This document shows positions 42,070 through 50,477 of a stretch of DNA of 64,000 bases, piece by piece. A model generated the notes under the pieces. The model worked only from the letters and a program-made list of their open reading frames with translations, was not told the origin of the DNA and ran no database searches. The stretch is from positions 1 through 64,000 of the forward strand of contig JAFRRF010000002.1 in the NCBI GenBank assembly GCA_017428245.1. The letters run 5' to 3'. The position numbers were made by a program, and so were the translations under genes. This DNA comes from Bacteroidales bacterium (GTDB lineage Bacteria > Bacteroidota > Bacteroidia > Bacteroidales > UBA932). Each line of letters starts with the position of its first letter. Within the stretch, counting starts at the first letter, position 1.

Positions 42070-44112
42070 CTATTTAAAGGGTTGATACTCTGGTAGTCCT
42101 GGATTAATCCCTGTCTTAACTTGCGGTATGATTACCTTATTTAAATACATATAGTGGAGCCTTTTTCCCCCAAGTGTCCAATATAAGGAGATACCTGATC
42201 CAACAATGGGGACAAACCCTAATCCTTCTACAATAATGTCAAGTCCATGTTCAAGTTGTTCATTTAATGTTTTTGAATTCAATACAGATTTTACTGAAAT
42301 ACCTATGTTTAGAACCCCAATCGCTCGGCCTGTCAAACTCGCGATTGTTCCAAGATGTGAAACACTGTTGGGGGTTACCCACTGGTTTCCTTTCCAACCA
42401 TTTAAATACCACTTGAAATCAAGGTTTCCTTTACTGTCTGTAATTCGAAAGGTGACTGTACTTTTTTTAGCATAATCTCCCATCCCGCCTACAATAGAAG
42501 CTCCTTTTAAAAGCAATTCGCCTAATTCTATCGATAATGTGTTTAAACTACTCTCATCGTCAAAACTGTAAGCGGTGCTACTTAATACTAATCCTCCAGA
42601 TTTATCTGTATGCTGTTTGAAGAGGACCGCCCGATCGTTTTCAATAGATAAGTAATTCTCTCCTATGTTCTTCCATATAATCCCATTAGCATCCTTGTAA
42701 AAATAATCTTGCGATTTACGCCACATATTATGATTATTTCCGTCTTCATCCGTATATTCATACCAGTCTTGTCCTTCTGGATCTATCATGTTCACCGGAT
42801 CTCCTGCGCAATAGACATACGGATTGATTCCGTAGTACTTCTCCGCCATCGGGTCGTAGGTGTTCCAACGGACGAGTTTCGCGTCGTACATCCTGGCTCC
42901 GAAGTCAAGGTAGGGAAGCGTGACGCCGGCGATGGCCGTCTGATCTTCCTTGCCGGAGAACTTCTGGCGGTTGGAGGCGAGGGTCGCATACGTATTGCCG
43001 AACGTCGTACGGCTTCCGAAGGGGTAGTAGTCGTTTCGCTCGACGACGTTGCCGGAGGCGTTGACGATGGTCCGGACGCTGCCCAGATGGTCCCGTATCG
43101 TGTAATAGGGCGTCATGGCAGTACCGTTCTTCAAAAATCGTGCAGTGCCGTCGGCGCTTGCTTCCGCACTTTCAAGGGCGTAGGTCGTGTTACCGCCGCT
43201 GACGGCTACGGTGTATGTCAGGTCTCCGGCGTAGATGACGCCGTTTCCCGCCGGGTCGGTCACCTTGTACTTCGTTCCGTCGGCGAGCCAGTGGTATGTA
43301 GCCGTCTGGGTGTTTCCGCTGGTCACGGTCTCGGGAAGATTCAGGATGTTGTAGGCGAAGCTCAGATTCGCCCTTCCGTCGGCCGTCGTGTTGCCGTTGC
43401 CGTCATGCGAGAACGAAGCGTTGATGTTCGAGCCTTCGTCCTTTCCGCTGACGCCTGTCAGCAGTGGGCCGCTGTAGGTGTATGAGTAGTCATCCTGCGG
43501 TGTCGATATGTCGGAGCCGTAGCGCTTGAGCCTCAGGAGTGCGCCATTACTGTTGTACAATATATCTTGCTCTGTATAGGTTTTCTCTCCGGTGTCCGTC
43601 GTTCCCGTGAAGCGAGTCGTCGTCATCAGCCGTCCAGCGGCATCGTAGGTGAAGCCGTAGGTGTTGCGCGCCGAGCCCTGGAGGGTCATCACCTCGGAGA
43701 TGCCCCCGCCGTATCGGGCGGCCGTTCCCCTCGTAGGGCTGTCATAGCGGAGCGTCTCGGAGAAGAGGGTCGTCGAACCCTTCTTCGCCGTGTGCGTCAG
43801 CAGCTGGCTGCGGATGTCGTAGGTGTCGGTGACGATGCCTGCGGCGCCTGTCGCGGTGAGCGTGTCGCACTTGTGGCGGCCGATGGCGTCGTAGCCGTGC
43901 TTGACCATCGTCGATGACGAGCCGAGGGAGGCCGATTCCGTGAGGAGGCGGTTCCGCGTGTCGAACGTCGCCGTCCTCTGTACCGTGGCTGTCGTACCGA
44001 GGGTTCCCGTCACCGTCCGTTCCGTCTCGTTGCCGACATAGTCGTAGCACAGGCTCGTCCGGAGTGTCGATGCCAGCGACAGGGCTATGATCGGAAGGGA
44101 CAGGCGCATCAT
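42070..44112 (-). CDS. Rhs/YD-repeat polymorphic toxin, N-terminally short
   Basis: 680 residues. Residues about 20-400 are YD repeats (YDAAGRLMTTTRF, YTYSGPLLTGVSG, FSHDGNGNTTADGRANLSFAYN), ending in the Rhs core signature (YYTIRDHLGSVRTIV, DYYPFGSRTTFG, ARMYDAKLVRWNTYDPMAEKYYGINPYVYCAGDPVNMIDPEG). The AT-rich C-terminal tip (about 450-680) has two long hydrophobic glycine-rich segments (LGTIASLTGRAIGVLNIGISV and VEGLGFVPIVGSGISLYW), suggesting membrane insertion. The family is normally over 1000 residues with a secretion-linked N-terminus; here only a signal-like MMRLSLPIIALSLAS precedes the repeats, so the 5' part is probably lost. Confidence 0.85.
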   Translation of the reverse strand: MMRLSLPIIALSLASTLRTSLCYDYVGNETERTVTGTLGTTATVQRTATFDTRNRLLTESASLGSSSTMVKHGYDAIGRHKCDTLTATGAAGIVTDTYDIRSQLLTHTAKKGSTTLFSETLRYDSPTRGTAARYGGGISEVMTLQGSARNTYGFTYDAAGRLMTTTRFTGTTDTGEKTYTEQDILYNSNGALLRLKRYGSDISTPQDDYSYTYSGPLLTGVSGKDEGSNINASFSHDGNGNTTADGRANLSFAYNILNLPETVTSGNTQTATYHWLADGTKYKVTDPAGNGVIYAGDLTYTVAVSGGNTTYALESAEASADGTARFLKNGTAMTPYYTIRDHLGSVRTIVNASGNVVERNDYYPFGSRTTFGNTYATLASNRQKFSGKEDQTAIAGVTLPYLDFGARMYDAKLVRWNTYDPMAEKYYGINPYVYCAGDPVNMIDPEGQDWYEYTDEDGNNHNMWRKSQDYFYKDANGIIWKNIGENYLSIENDRAVLFKQHTDKSGGLVLSSTAYSFDDESSLNTLSIELGELLLKGASIVGGMGDYAKKSTVTFRITDSKGNLDFKWYLNGWKGNQWVTPNSVSHLGTIASLTGRAIGVLNIGISVKSVLNSKTLNEQLEHGLDIIVEGLGFVPIVGSGISLYWTLGGKRLHYMYLNKVIIPQVKTGINPGLPEYQPFK

Positions 44113-44130
44113 CGGCGGAAGAATCAGGAA

Positions 44131-44147
44131 CTAACTTTTAAAGTTAG
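44131..44147. repeat. 17-base palindrome upstream of nusB
   Basis: CTAACTTT-T-AAAGTTAG, between the divergent Rhs gene and nusB. It may be an operator or a scar of the islet boundary. Confidence 0.4.
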
Positions 44148-44171
44148 ATTTTATTTTTGAACGAAACCACT

Positions 44172-44200
44172 TATCTTTGTAAAAAATTCAGATAACTTTG
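44172..44200 (+). promoter_or_regulatory. nusB promoter region, two -7-like boxes
   Basis: TATCTTTG at 44172-44179 is the likely -7 box. A second TAACTTTG at 44193-44200 is only two bases before the ATG and would make a leaderless message or none. Confidence 0.6.
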
Positions 44201-44202
44201 AA

Positions 44203-45144
44203 ATGCTATCCCGTCGACTGATTCGTATCAAAGCATTCAAGACGCTCTTTGCATTCGTGGGCTCCGAGTCCGACAATGTCAATGCCGCGCAGAAGACGCT
44301 GCTGGAGTCTTGTGACAAAGTCAAGGATCTATACTATTTCCTGCTCAATATTTCGTCGTCCCTGGTCAACGTGGCCGAAGAAAAGATCTCCGTCGGTCTG
44401 CGGAAATACCATCCCACCGAGGCCGAAGCCAACCCGAACTACAAGTTCGTGCGCAACCGCTTCGCGGCCCTGCTCTCCGACGATCCTGAATTCGGACGCA
44501 TCTGCCAGAAACGCGGACTGAACTGGGGCGAGTACGACCCGTTCGTGCGCCACGTTTACAACTCGATGATCACCAAGGAGTACTATCAGGATTATATGAA
44601 TTCGGAAGAGGACTCCTTCGAGGCGGACTGCCGGCTGTTCTCCTGCATCTTCGAAGACGAATTCGAAGACAACGAGGAACTCGAGTCGATTCTCGAAGAC
44701 ATCTCCCTGCTGTGGATCGACGACCTGGCCTTCGCGCTCAACGCCGTGATCGCCGGCATCGCCGAAACCAGCCGCAAGAAGCGTATCGTCCATCCCAATA
44801 CCTTCCTCAAGGAAGACGACAAGGAATTCGCCCTGCGCCTGCTCACCGAATCGATCGTGCACTACGATGAGTACTTCAAGCTGATGGAATCGCACCTGGA
44901 CAACTGGAAGGCCGACCGCCTGGTCCTGACCGACGCCGCCCTGATCGTGATGGGCGTCACCGAGGCGGTGGAGTTCCCGACCATCCCGGTGAAGGTGACC
45001 ATCAATGAATACGTGGAGATTGCCAAATACTACAGCACGCCCAACAGCCGTATCTTCGTCAACGGCATCCTCGACCGGATCATCCAGGAGAAGATCCGCG
45101 AAGGGGAGATCATCAAACAGGGGCGCGGATTGCTTGAACAATAG
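44203..45144 (+). CDS. nusB: Transcription antitermination factor NusB, long form
   Basis: Part of the rRNA antitermination complex with NusE. The 313-residue protein is of the long Bacteroidetes type. The first part is helical (MLSRRLIRIKAFKTLFAFV...KVKDLYYFLLNISSSLVNVAEE), and the NusB domain lies in the last 140 or so (LLTESIVHYDEYFKLMESHLDNWKADRLVLTDAALIVMGVTEAVEFPTIPVKVTINEYVEIAKYYSTPNSRIFVNGILDRI in family terms). The ending with PNSRIFVNGILDRI is diagnostic. It leads the conserved Bacteroidetes cluster nusB-yajC-ybbR-coaE. Confidence 0.95.
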   Translation: MLSRRLIRIKAFKTLFAFVGSESDNVNAAQKTLLESCDKVKDLYYFLLNISSSLVNVAEEKISVGLRKYHPTEAEANPNYKFVRNRFAALLSDDPEFGRICQKRGLNWGEYDPFVRHVYNSMITKEYYQDYMNSEEDSFEADCRLFSCIFEDEFEDNEELESILEDISLLWIDDLAFALNAVIAGIAETSRKKRIVHPNTFLKEDDKEFALRLLTESIVHYDEYFKLMESHLDNWKADRLVLTDAALIVMGVTEAVEFPTIPVKVTINEYVEIAKYYSTPNSRIFVNGILDRIIQEKIREGEIIKQGRGLLEQ

Positions 45145-45165
45145 ATTCCCGGTCAAGCCGGGAAT
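45145..45165. repeat. REP-like palindrome, intergenic copy
   Basis: ATTCCCGG-TCAAG-CCGGGAAT followed by GACGTTG. It starts on the base after the nusB stop codon; same family as 36301. Confidence 0.75.
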
Positions 45166-45197
45166 GACGTTGAAAAACAAACAAAAACTATAAAACA

Positions 45198-45527
45198 ATG
45201 AATCTCTTTATGATTACCTTCCTTCAGGCCCAGGGACAGGCCGGCCAGGCCGGCGGCGGTGGCTTGACGATGCTGCTGATGCTTGCCCTCATCTTCGTGG
45301 TGATGTGGCTGTTCATGATCCGTCCCCAGCAGAAACGCCAGAAACAACTCAACGAGTTCCGCAACAACCTTTCCAAGGGCGACAAAGTCGTCACCGTGGG
45401 CGGCATCTACGGCACCATCGTCGAAGTCAACGACAACAAAGTGCTGCTCGAAATCGACAAGGACGTCAAGATCAAAGTCGACAAGGCCTCACTCGTCAAA
45501 GATTTCAGCGAAGCCCAGCAGGCCTAG
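45198..45527 (+). CDS. yajC: Preprotein translocase subunit YajC
   Basis: Small membrane protein associated with the SecDF complex. The 109-residue protein has a single helix (LTMLLMLALIFVVMWLFMIRPQQKRQK) followed by the typical cytoplasmic part FRNNLSKGDKVVTVGGIYGTIVEVNDNKVLLEIDKDVKIKVDKASL. A second Met four codons in is also possible. It lies between nusB and the YbbR-like gene, three bases before the latter, as in other Bacteroidetes. Confidence 0.96.
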   Translation: MNLFMITFLQAQGQAGQAGGGGLTMLLMLALIFVVMWLFMIRPQQKRQKQLNEFRNNLSKGDKVVTVGGIYGTIVEVNDNKVLLEIDKDVKIKVDKASLVKDFSEAQQA

Positions 45528-45530
45528 TCC

Positions 45531-46481
45531 ATGCGGGACTTCCGGCTCTTTCTGGCTTCCCTGATCATCGCCTGCGCCGTGTGGGTGATGCATACCTTTA
45601 CGCTCGACTATTCCGCATCGATCCCTTGTACCGTGCGGGTGACGACGAATCTGGAAGGTTATGCTCCTTCGGCCGTGGCGCGCGAGCCGATGGTCATCCG
45701 CGGCAAGGCCTCGGGTTTCTATCTGCTGCGGATGCGGGGAACGGGCCGGAAGGCATTTCCGGTCGACATCGCCGTGGAAGCGCGGCATTTCACGCCTGTC
45801 GAGGGTGTGGAAGACCGTTTCACGCTGCCGGTGTCCGAGATCCGGGAAAGGCTGGAAGAACAATTGGGCGACCGCTTCGACATCGATTTCATCGAGACGG
45901 AGCGGCTCACATTTGCTTTTACACCCCAGTCGTATGTAAAGGTCCCGGTGGCGGCGTCGCTCGATGTGACCTTCCGCCCGCAGTATATGCAGGTAGGGGA
46001 GGTCCGCCTTATGCCCGACTCCGTGCTGGTGTATGGCCCTGTCAAGGAACTGCAGCGCCTGACACGCGTCCGCACGCGGAGCATCACGGGCAGTTCCGTG
46101 GACAAGAGCCTGCAGGGCACCGTGGCCCTGGAGCCGGTCGCCGGACTTCGTTTCGATGTCGACCGCATTGCCTATGACGTGGAAGTGGACCGTTATGTCG
46201 AGTCCACGCTGACGCTTCCGGTGACCGCGGTCAACGTGCCTGCCGACCGCAAGCTGGTGATCCTGCCTTCGCAGGTGGAGTGCACGTTCCGGGCCTCGTT
46301 CCGGCCGCGCGGCGGCCGTATCACGGCTGAAGACCTGTCGATGGTGGTCGATTACGGGAAGTTCGCCGGTGCCGAAAGCACGAAGGTGATCCCTGAACTC
46401 GTGACTTCCCGGGACATTTATTCCTGGCACATCAAGCCGTCGCTGGTGGAGTGTTTCCAGGTGCTGGTGGAGGAACCATGA
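45531..46481 (+). CDS. YbbR-like domain protein
   Basis: Membrane-anchored protein with repeated YbbR-like beta domains facing the periplasm. The 316 residues begin with a signal-anchor (FLASLIIACAVWVMHTFTLDYSASIPCTVRV). Several beta repeats of about 85-90 residues follow (AFTPQSYVKVPVAASLDVTFRPQYMQVGEVRLMPDSVLVYGP is the clearest). In Firmicutes a YbbR protein regulates the diadenylate cyclase; whether this holds here is unknown, and no cyclase gene is adjacent. The stop overlaps the coaE start by four bases. Confidence 0.85.
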   Translation: MRDFRLFLASLIIACAVWVMHTFTLDYSASIPCTVRVTTNLEGYAPSAVAREPMVIRGKASGFYLLRMRGTGRKAFPVDIAVEARHFTPVEGVEDRFTLPVSEIRERLEEQLGDRFDIDFIETERLTFAFTPQSYVKVPVAASLDVTFRPQYMQVGEVRLMPDSVLVYGPVKELQRLTRVRTRSITGSSVDKSLQGTVALEPVAGLRFDVDRIAYDVEVDRYVESTLTLPVTAVNVPADRKLVILPSQVECTFRASFRPRGGRITAEDLSMVVDYGKFAGAESTKVIPELVTSRDIYSWHIKPSLVECFQVLVEEP

Positions 46482-47080
46482 AACGGCACGTCATCCTGTG
46501 TACCGGCGGCATCGGCAGCGGCAAGAGCGTCGTCGTCCGCACGCTCAACGAACTGGGCGTCCCTTCCTACGACTGCGACCGCTCTGCCAAGGAACTCTAC
46601 GACCGGGATCCGCAGTTGTTGGCGGATGTGGTCCGTATCACAGACCCGGGCGTACTCGATGCTACCGGCCGTCTCGACCGTGCCGCGCTTGCCGAGCGGA
46701 TTTTCCGCGACGGCGACCTGCTCCGAAAGGTTGAGGAGCTGGTCCATCCGGCGGTCGTGCGTGACTTTGCGGCCTGGCTGGATGCCCGCCCCGAACCGGT
46801 GGTGGTGATCGAGTCGGCTATCCTGCTGGAGAAGCCGCAGTTTGCCCCGATGTACGACTCCGTGCTGGTGGTGACGGCGCCCGAGGAGGTGCGGATTGCC
46901 CGCGTGATGGCACGCGACGGGGTCTCCGAGGCGCAGGTGCGCCGGCGGATGGCGCTCCAGTGGAGCGACGAACGCCGGATTGCGTGCGCCGATTTCGTTT
47001 TGGAAAACAACGACCGGCAGGCGATCCTGCCGGCTTTACTGAATATGTTAGCAAAGATTTCAGAAGATGGAAAAAACTGA
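46478..47080 (+). CDS. coaE: Dephospho-CoA kinase
   Basis: Last step of coenzyme A synthesis, phosphorylating dephospho-CoA. The 200-residue protein starts MKRHVILCTGGIGSGKSVVV (P-loop) and has YDCDRSAKELYDRDP, VEELVHPAV, VVIESAILLEKPQF and the lid RIARVMARDGVSEAQVRRRMALQWSDERRIACADFVLENN, all family features. ATG at 46478 overlaps the upstream stop (ATGA). The end overlaps the next gene by 14 bases. Confidence 0.96.
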   Translation: MKRHVILCTGGIGSGKSVVVRTLNELGVPSYDCDRSAKELYDRDPQLLADVVRITDPGVLDATGRLDRAALAERIFRDGDLLRKVEELVHPAVVRDFAAWLDARPEPVVVIESAILLEKPQFAPMYDSVLVVTAPEEVRIARVMARDGVSEAQVRRRMALQWSDERRIACADFVLENNDRQAILPALLNMLAKISEDGKN

Positions 47081-47510
47081 TTTGACGAAAATTCTCTCCG
47101 TCTCCGGCGAGCACGGCCTGTTCCGGTACGTGGCCCAGGGGCGCAATGGTATGATTGCAGAATCGCTGCTTTCCGGGCAGCGGAAACAGTTCGGCCCGCA
47201 GGCCAAGGTCAGCGCGCTGGCCGATATTTCGATCTATACGACCGAAAAGGAAGTCACCCTTCGCGAGGTGCTCGAGACGATGGCCTCCAAACTTTCGCAG
47301 GGTCCGGCGCCCGATCCGAAAGGCGATACGCGGAAGGTCACTGCCTTCTTCGACGAGGTGATTCCCAACTACGATGCGGATCGTTTCTACGTGTCGCATA
47401 TGAAGAAGATCCTCGGCTGGTACGAGGAACTGCGCACACACGCCTCCCTTGAATTCCTTGAGGAGGAGAAAGAAGAGGAAACGGAAGCCACGGAAGAGAA
47501 GGCGGAGTGA
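47067..47510 (+). CDS. DUF5606-type conserved protein
   Basis: Short conserved Bacteroidetes protein of unknown function. The 147 residues begin MEKTDLTKILSVSGEHGLFRYVAQ and include KVSALADISIYTTEKEVTLREVLETM and DTRKVTAFFDEVIPNYDADRFYVSHMKKILGWYEEL. They end in a Glu-rich tail (EEEKEEETEATEEKAE). It overlaps coaE by 14 bases and rimO by four, so it is firmly in the nusB-to-rimO operon. The position suggests a housekeeping role connected with ribosomes or membranes. Confidence 0.85.
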   Translation: MEKTDLTKILSVSGEHGLFRYVAQGRNGMIAESLLSGQRKQFGPQAKVSALADISIYTTEKEVTLREVLETMASKLSQGPAPDPKGDTRKVTAFFDEVIPNYDADRFYVSHMKKILGWYEELRTHASLEFLEEEKEEETEATEEKAE

Positions 47511-48817
47511 AACGGATCCGGGTGGTGACGATGGGGTGCTCCAAGAACCGCGTGGATTCGGAGCATCTGATGCGCGTCCTGCAGGAGCGCGGCTACGAGC
47601 TTGTGCCCGAAGGCGTCGATCCGTCCGATGGCTGGATCGACGAGACGGTCATCAATACCTGCGGTTTCATCCAGGACGCCAAGGAAGAATCGATCGAGGC
47701 GATCCTGGAGGCCGTGGAGGCCAAGAAAGAAGGCCGCGTCGGAAAGGTGTCGGTCTTCGGCTGCCTGTCGCAGCGATATAAGGACGAACTGCCTCCCGAG
47801 ATTCCGGAAGTGGACGAGTGGCACGGCGTCCTGACCTTCGACACCCTGCGCCGCGTGCTCACCACGCCTTCGCACTATGCCTATCTCAAGATTGCCGAAG
47901 GCTGCGACCGCAGCTGCTCGTATTGCGCCATTCCGCTGATCCGCGGCCCGCACGTGAGCGTCCCGGTCGAAGATCTGGTGGAAGAGGCGAGGGGCCTGGC
48001 CGCCCAGGGCGTGAAGGAACTGATCGTCATCGCCCAGGATACGACCTACTATGGCCTGGACCGCTACGGAAAGCGCTGCCTGGCCCGGCTGATGGAACAG
48101 CTTTCGAAGATCGACGGCATCGAGTGGATCCGCCTGCACTATAGCTATCCGACAGGTTTCCCCGAGGACGTGCTCCGGCTGATGGCCGACAACCCGAAGA
48201 TCTGTCCGTATATCGATATCCCGCTGCAGCACAGTGCCGACCGCGTGCTTTCGATGATGCGGCGCGGCATCGACGGACGCCAGACCCGCGAGCTGGTCGC
48301 GAAGATGCGGGCGATGGTTCCGGGCGTCGTGCTCCGCACCACGCTGATCGTGGGGCATCCCGGCGAAGGCGAGGCGGAATTCGAAGACTTGCTCGATTTC
48401 GTCCGTGAATCGCACTTCGAGCGCCTCGGCGCCTTCCAGTATTCGGAAGAAGAGGGAACCTACGGTGCGCTGCATTACAAGGACGAGATTCCCGCCGAAG
48501 TGAAGCAGGATCGTTACGACCGTCTGATGGAGCTCCAGAGCGGCATCTCCCTGGCCTACAACCGGAGCCGCATCGGCACCCGTACCCGCGTCCTCGTCGA
48601 CCGCGTAGAAGAAGACGTCACCCCCGGCTCGACCGGGGGGCTCATCCTCGTCGCCCGCTCCCAGACCGAATCCCCCGAAGTCGACGGCGAAATCCTGATC
48701 AAAGGCGGGGCTACCGTCGGCCAATTCCTCGACGTCAACATCGTCGGTGCTGACGAATATGATTTATTAGCTGAGATGCCCGGTCAAGCCGGGCAAGACG
48801 AATCAACTGGTAAGTAG
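47507..48817 (+). CDS. rimO: Ribosomal protein S12 methylthiotransferase RimO
   Basis: Radical-SAM enzyme that methylthiolates an aspartate of ribosomal protein S12. The 436-residue protein has the MTTase N-terminal domain (VVTMGCSKNRVDSEHLM, NTCGFI, VFGCLSQRY with its three Cys), the radical-SAM motif GCDRSCSYCAIPLIRG, and a TRAM domain at the end. The terminal segment after DEYDLLAE reads MPGQAGQDESTGK and is encoded by a REP-like palindrome (48777-48795), so this extension is an acquired piece. The start overlaps the previous gene by ATGA. Confidence 0.96.
   Translation: MKRIRVVTMGCSKNRVDSEHLMRVLQERGYELVPEGVDPSDGWIDETVINTCGFIQDAKEESIEAILEAVEAKKEGRVGKVSVFGCLSQRYKDELPPEIPEVDEWHGVLTFDTLRRVLTTPSHYAYLKIAEGCDRSCSYCAIPLIRGPHVSVPVEDLVEEARGLAAQGVKELIVIAQDTTYYGLDRYGKRCLARLMEQLSKIDGIEWIRLHYSYPTGFPEDVLRLMADNPKICPYIDIPLQHSADRVLSMMRRGIDGRQTRELVAKMRAMVPGVVLRTTLIVGHPGEGEAEFEDLLDFVRESHFERLGAFQYSEEEGTYGALHYKDEIPAEVKQDRYDRLMELQSGISLAYNRSRIGTRTRVLVDRVEEDVTPGSTGGLILVARSQTESPEVDGEILIKGGATVGQFLDVNIVGADEYDLLAEMPGQAGQDESTGK
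48777..48795. repeat. REP-like palindrome inside rimO
   Basis: TGCCCGG-TCAAG-CCGGGCA followed by AGACG; translated as MPGQAGQD at the RimO C-terminus. Confidence 0.75.
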
Positions 48818-48933
48818 GGCGTAGCTGCGGGTGTTTTTTTGCGAGCGACCTTTTTTTTGGGAGCGAGAAAAAAACAGAGCAGCGAAGCCCGATAGAAGTC
48901 CAATTAAGAAAGACTAAAAAGAATTATCAGTAT

Positions 48934-49680
48934 ATGGAACTTTTGAAAGGAAAGGTCGCGCTGATTACGGGCGCGGCAAGGGGCATCGGCAAACAGATCG
49001 CCCTCAAATTCGCGGAAGAAGGCGCCGATATCGCCTTCACCGACCTGGTCATCGACGACATCGCCCAGACCACGAAACAGGAACTCGAAGCCTTCGGCGT
49101 ACGCGTCCAGGCCATCGCCTCCAACGCAGCCGACTTTCAGCAGACCCACGATACCGTCCAGCAGGTGATGGACGCCTTCGGACGCATCGACATCCTCGTC
49201 AATAACGCCGGCATCACCAAAGACGGCCTGATGCTCCGTATGACCGAAGCCCAGTGGGACGCCGTCCTGACCGTCAACCTCAAGAGCGCCTTCAACTTCA
49301 TCCACGCCGTATCCCCCGTGATGCTGCGCCAGCGGGGCGGCTCGATCATCAACATCAGCTCCATCGTGGGTGTCCACGGCAACGCAGGACAGTGCAACTA
49401 CTCCGCCTCCAAAGCCGGCATGATCGGCCTGGCCAAATCCATCGCTGCCGAGCTCGGCCCGAAGGGCGTGCGCGCCAATGTCGTCGCGCCGGGTTTCATC
49501 CTGACCGACATGACCCGGGAGATGGGTCCCGAAATGCTGAAACAGTGGGAAGCCCGGATCCCGATGCGTCGCGGCGGTACGCCGGCCGAAGTGGCTAAGG
49601 TCTGCACCTTCCTGGCATCCGACCTGGCATCCTATGTTTCCGGGCAGGTAATCCTGGTTGACGGCGGTATGGGGATGTAA
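48934..49680 (+). CDS. fabG: 3-oxoacyl-[acyl-carrier-protein] reductase
   Basis: NADPH-dependent ketoacyl-ACP reductase of fatty-acid elongation. The 248-residue protein has the SDR cofactor motif ITGAARGIGKQIAL, NNAGIT, and the catalytic Ser-Tyr-Lys (NISSIVGVHGNAGQCNYSASKAG). The ending SDLASYVSGQVILVDGGMGM is typical of FabG. No acp or fabF lies beside it. The 116-base gap before it has T tracts but no promoter of the usual form. It ends at a bidirectional terminator. Confidence 0.94.
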   Translation: MELLKGKVALITGAARGIGKQIALKFAEEGADIAFTDLVIDDIAQTTKQELEAFGVRVQAIASNAADFQQTHDTVQQVMDAFGRIDILVNNAGITKDGLMLRMTEAQWDAVLTVNLKSAFNFIHAVSPVMLRQRGGSIINISSIVGVHGNAGQCNYSASKAGMIGLAKSIAAELGPKGVRANVVAPGFILTDMTREMGPEMLKQWEARIPMRRGGTPAEVAKVCTFLASDLASYVSGQVILVDGGMGM

Positions 49681-49697
49681 GCTGCCAAACGGCACAA

Positions 49698-49729
49698 AAA
49701 AACGGGAGTCCTTGCGGGCTCCCGTTTTT
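49698..49729. terminator. Bidirectional terminator, fabG/aquaporin
   Basis: AAAAACGGGAG (49698-49708) and CTCCCGTTTTT (49719-49729) pair perfectly; the genes on both sides converge on it. Confidence 0.88.
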
Positions 49730-49746
49730 GGTTTTCAGCAGTCGCG

Positions 49747-50418
49747 TTACTTCGCGAGGGCTTTCCAGACCCAGGCGGCGAAAGCGCCACCAACCATCGG
49801 GGCGAGGATGAACACCCACACGACCTTGAGGGCTTCGCCGCCGGCGAAGATGGCCGGACCGATGGAACGGGCCGGGTTCACGGAGGTGCCGGTGAGATTG
49901 ATGCACACCAGGTGGACAAGGATCAGGGTCAGACCGATGGCCAGGCCGGCCAGGTTGCCGGCGCCCTTCTTCGCGTCGGTCGTGCCGAGCACGACAAGGA
50001 CGAAGAGGAAGGTAGCGATAAACTCGACGAGCAGCGCACCGCCGACACCGCCGGCATTGGCGACACCGTTGGTGCCCAGACCGCCCGTGAGGTCAGGAGC
50101 GGCGACCACTTTCGTCAGGAGCAGCAGCACGGCACCGGCGATGATACCGCCGATGATCTGGCCGCACCAGTATCCCACGGCGTCTTTCCAGGTCATACGT
50201 CCCGAAAGCGCCACGCCGAAGGTAATGGCCGGGTTGATATGGCAGCCGCTGATGCCGCCGATGGTGTAAGCCATTGCGACGACGGTCAGACCGAAAGCGA
50301 TGGCCGTACCCACTACGCCGGCCGACGTGTTGCAGCCAAGGAACATCGCGGTTCCGCAGCCCAGGAACGTCAGGACGAACGTTCCGATACATTCTGCTAC
50401 ATACTTTTTCATAGGCAA
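49747..50418 (-). CDS. aqpZ: Aquaporin (MIP family)
   Basis: Membrane channel for water, of the AqpZ type. The 223-residue protein has six helices and two half-helices with both NPA boxes intact (SGCHINPAITFGVALSGR and TSVNPARSIGPAIF). The selectivity filter residues His (in TVVAMAYTIGGISGCHINPA region) and Arg (NPARS) fit a water channel rather than a glycerol facilitator. The Cys-rich start is of the AqpZ kind (YVAECIGTFVLTFLGCGTA). It is monocistronic with a weak -7 box TAACTTTA at 50455-50448. Confidence 0.95.
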   Translation of the reverse strand: MPMKKYVAECIGTFVLTFLGCGTAMFLGCNTSAGVVGTAIAFGLTVVAMAYTIGGISGCHINPAITFGVALSGRMTWKDAVGYWCGQIIGGIIAGAVLLLLTKVVAAPDLTGGLGTNGVANAGGVGGALLVEFIATFLFVLVVLGTTDAKKGAGNLAGLAIGLTLILVHLVCINLTGTSVNPARSIGPAIFAGGEALKVVWVFILAPMVGGAFAAWVWKALAK

Positions 50419-50477
50419 ATGATTTATGGAATTAGTATATTCTGCGATAAAGTTAACAAAAAAATGCTGACATTGTA

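Noticed and set aside
48818..48933. Gene or promoter in the T-rich gap before fabG
   Set aside because: Only scattered T and A runs; no TAnnTTTG box and no open frame of interest.
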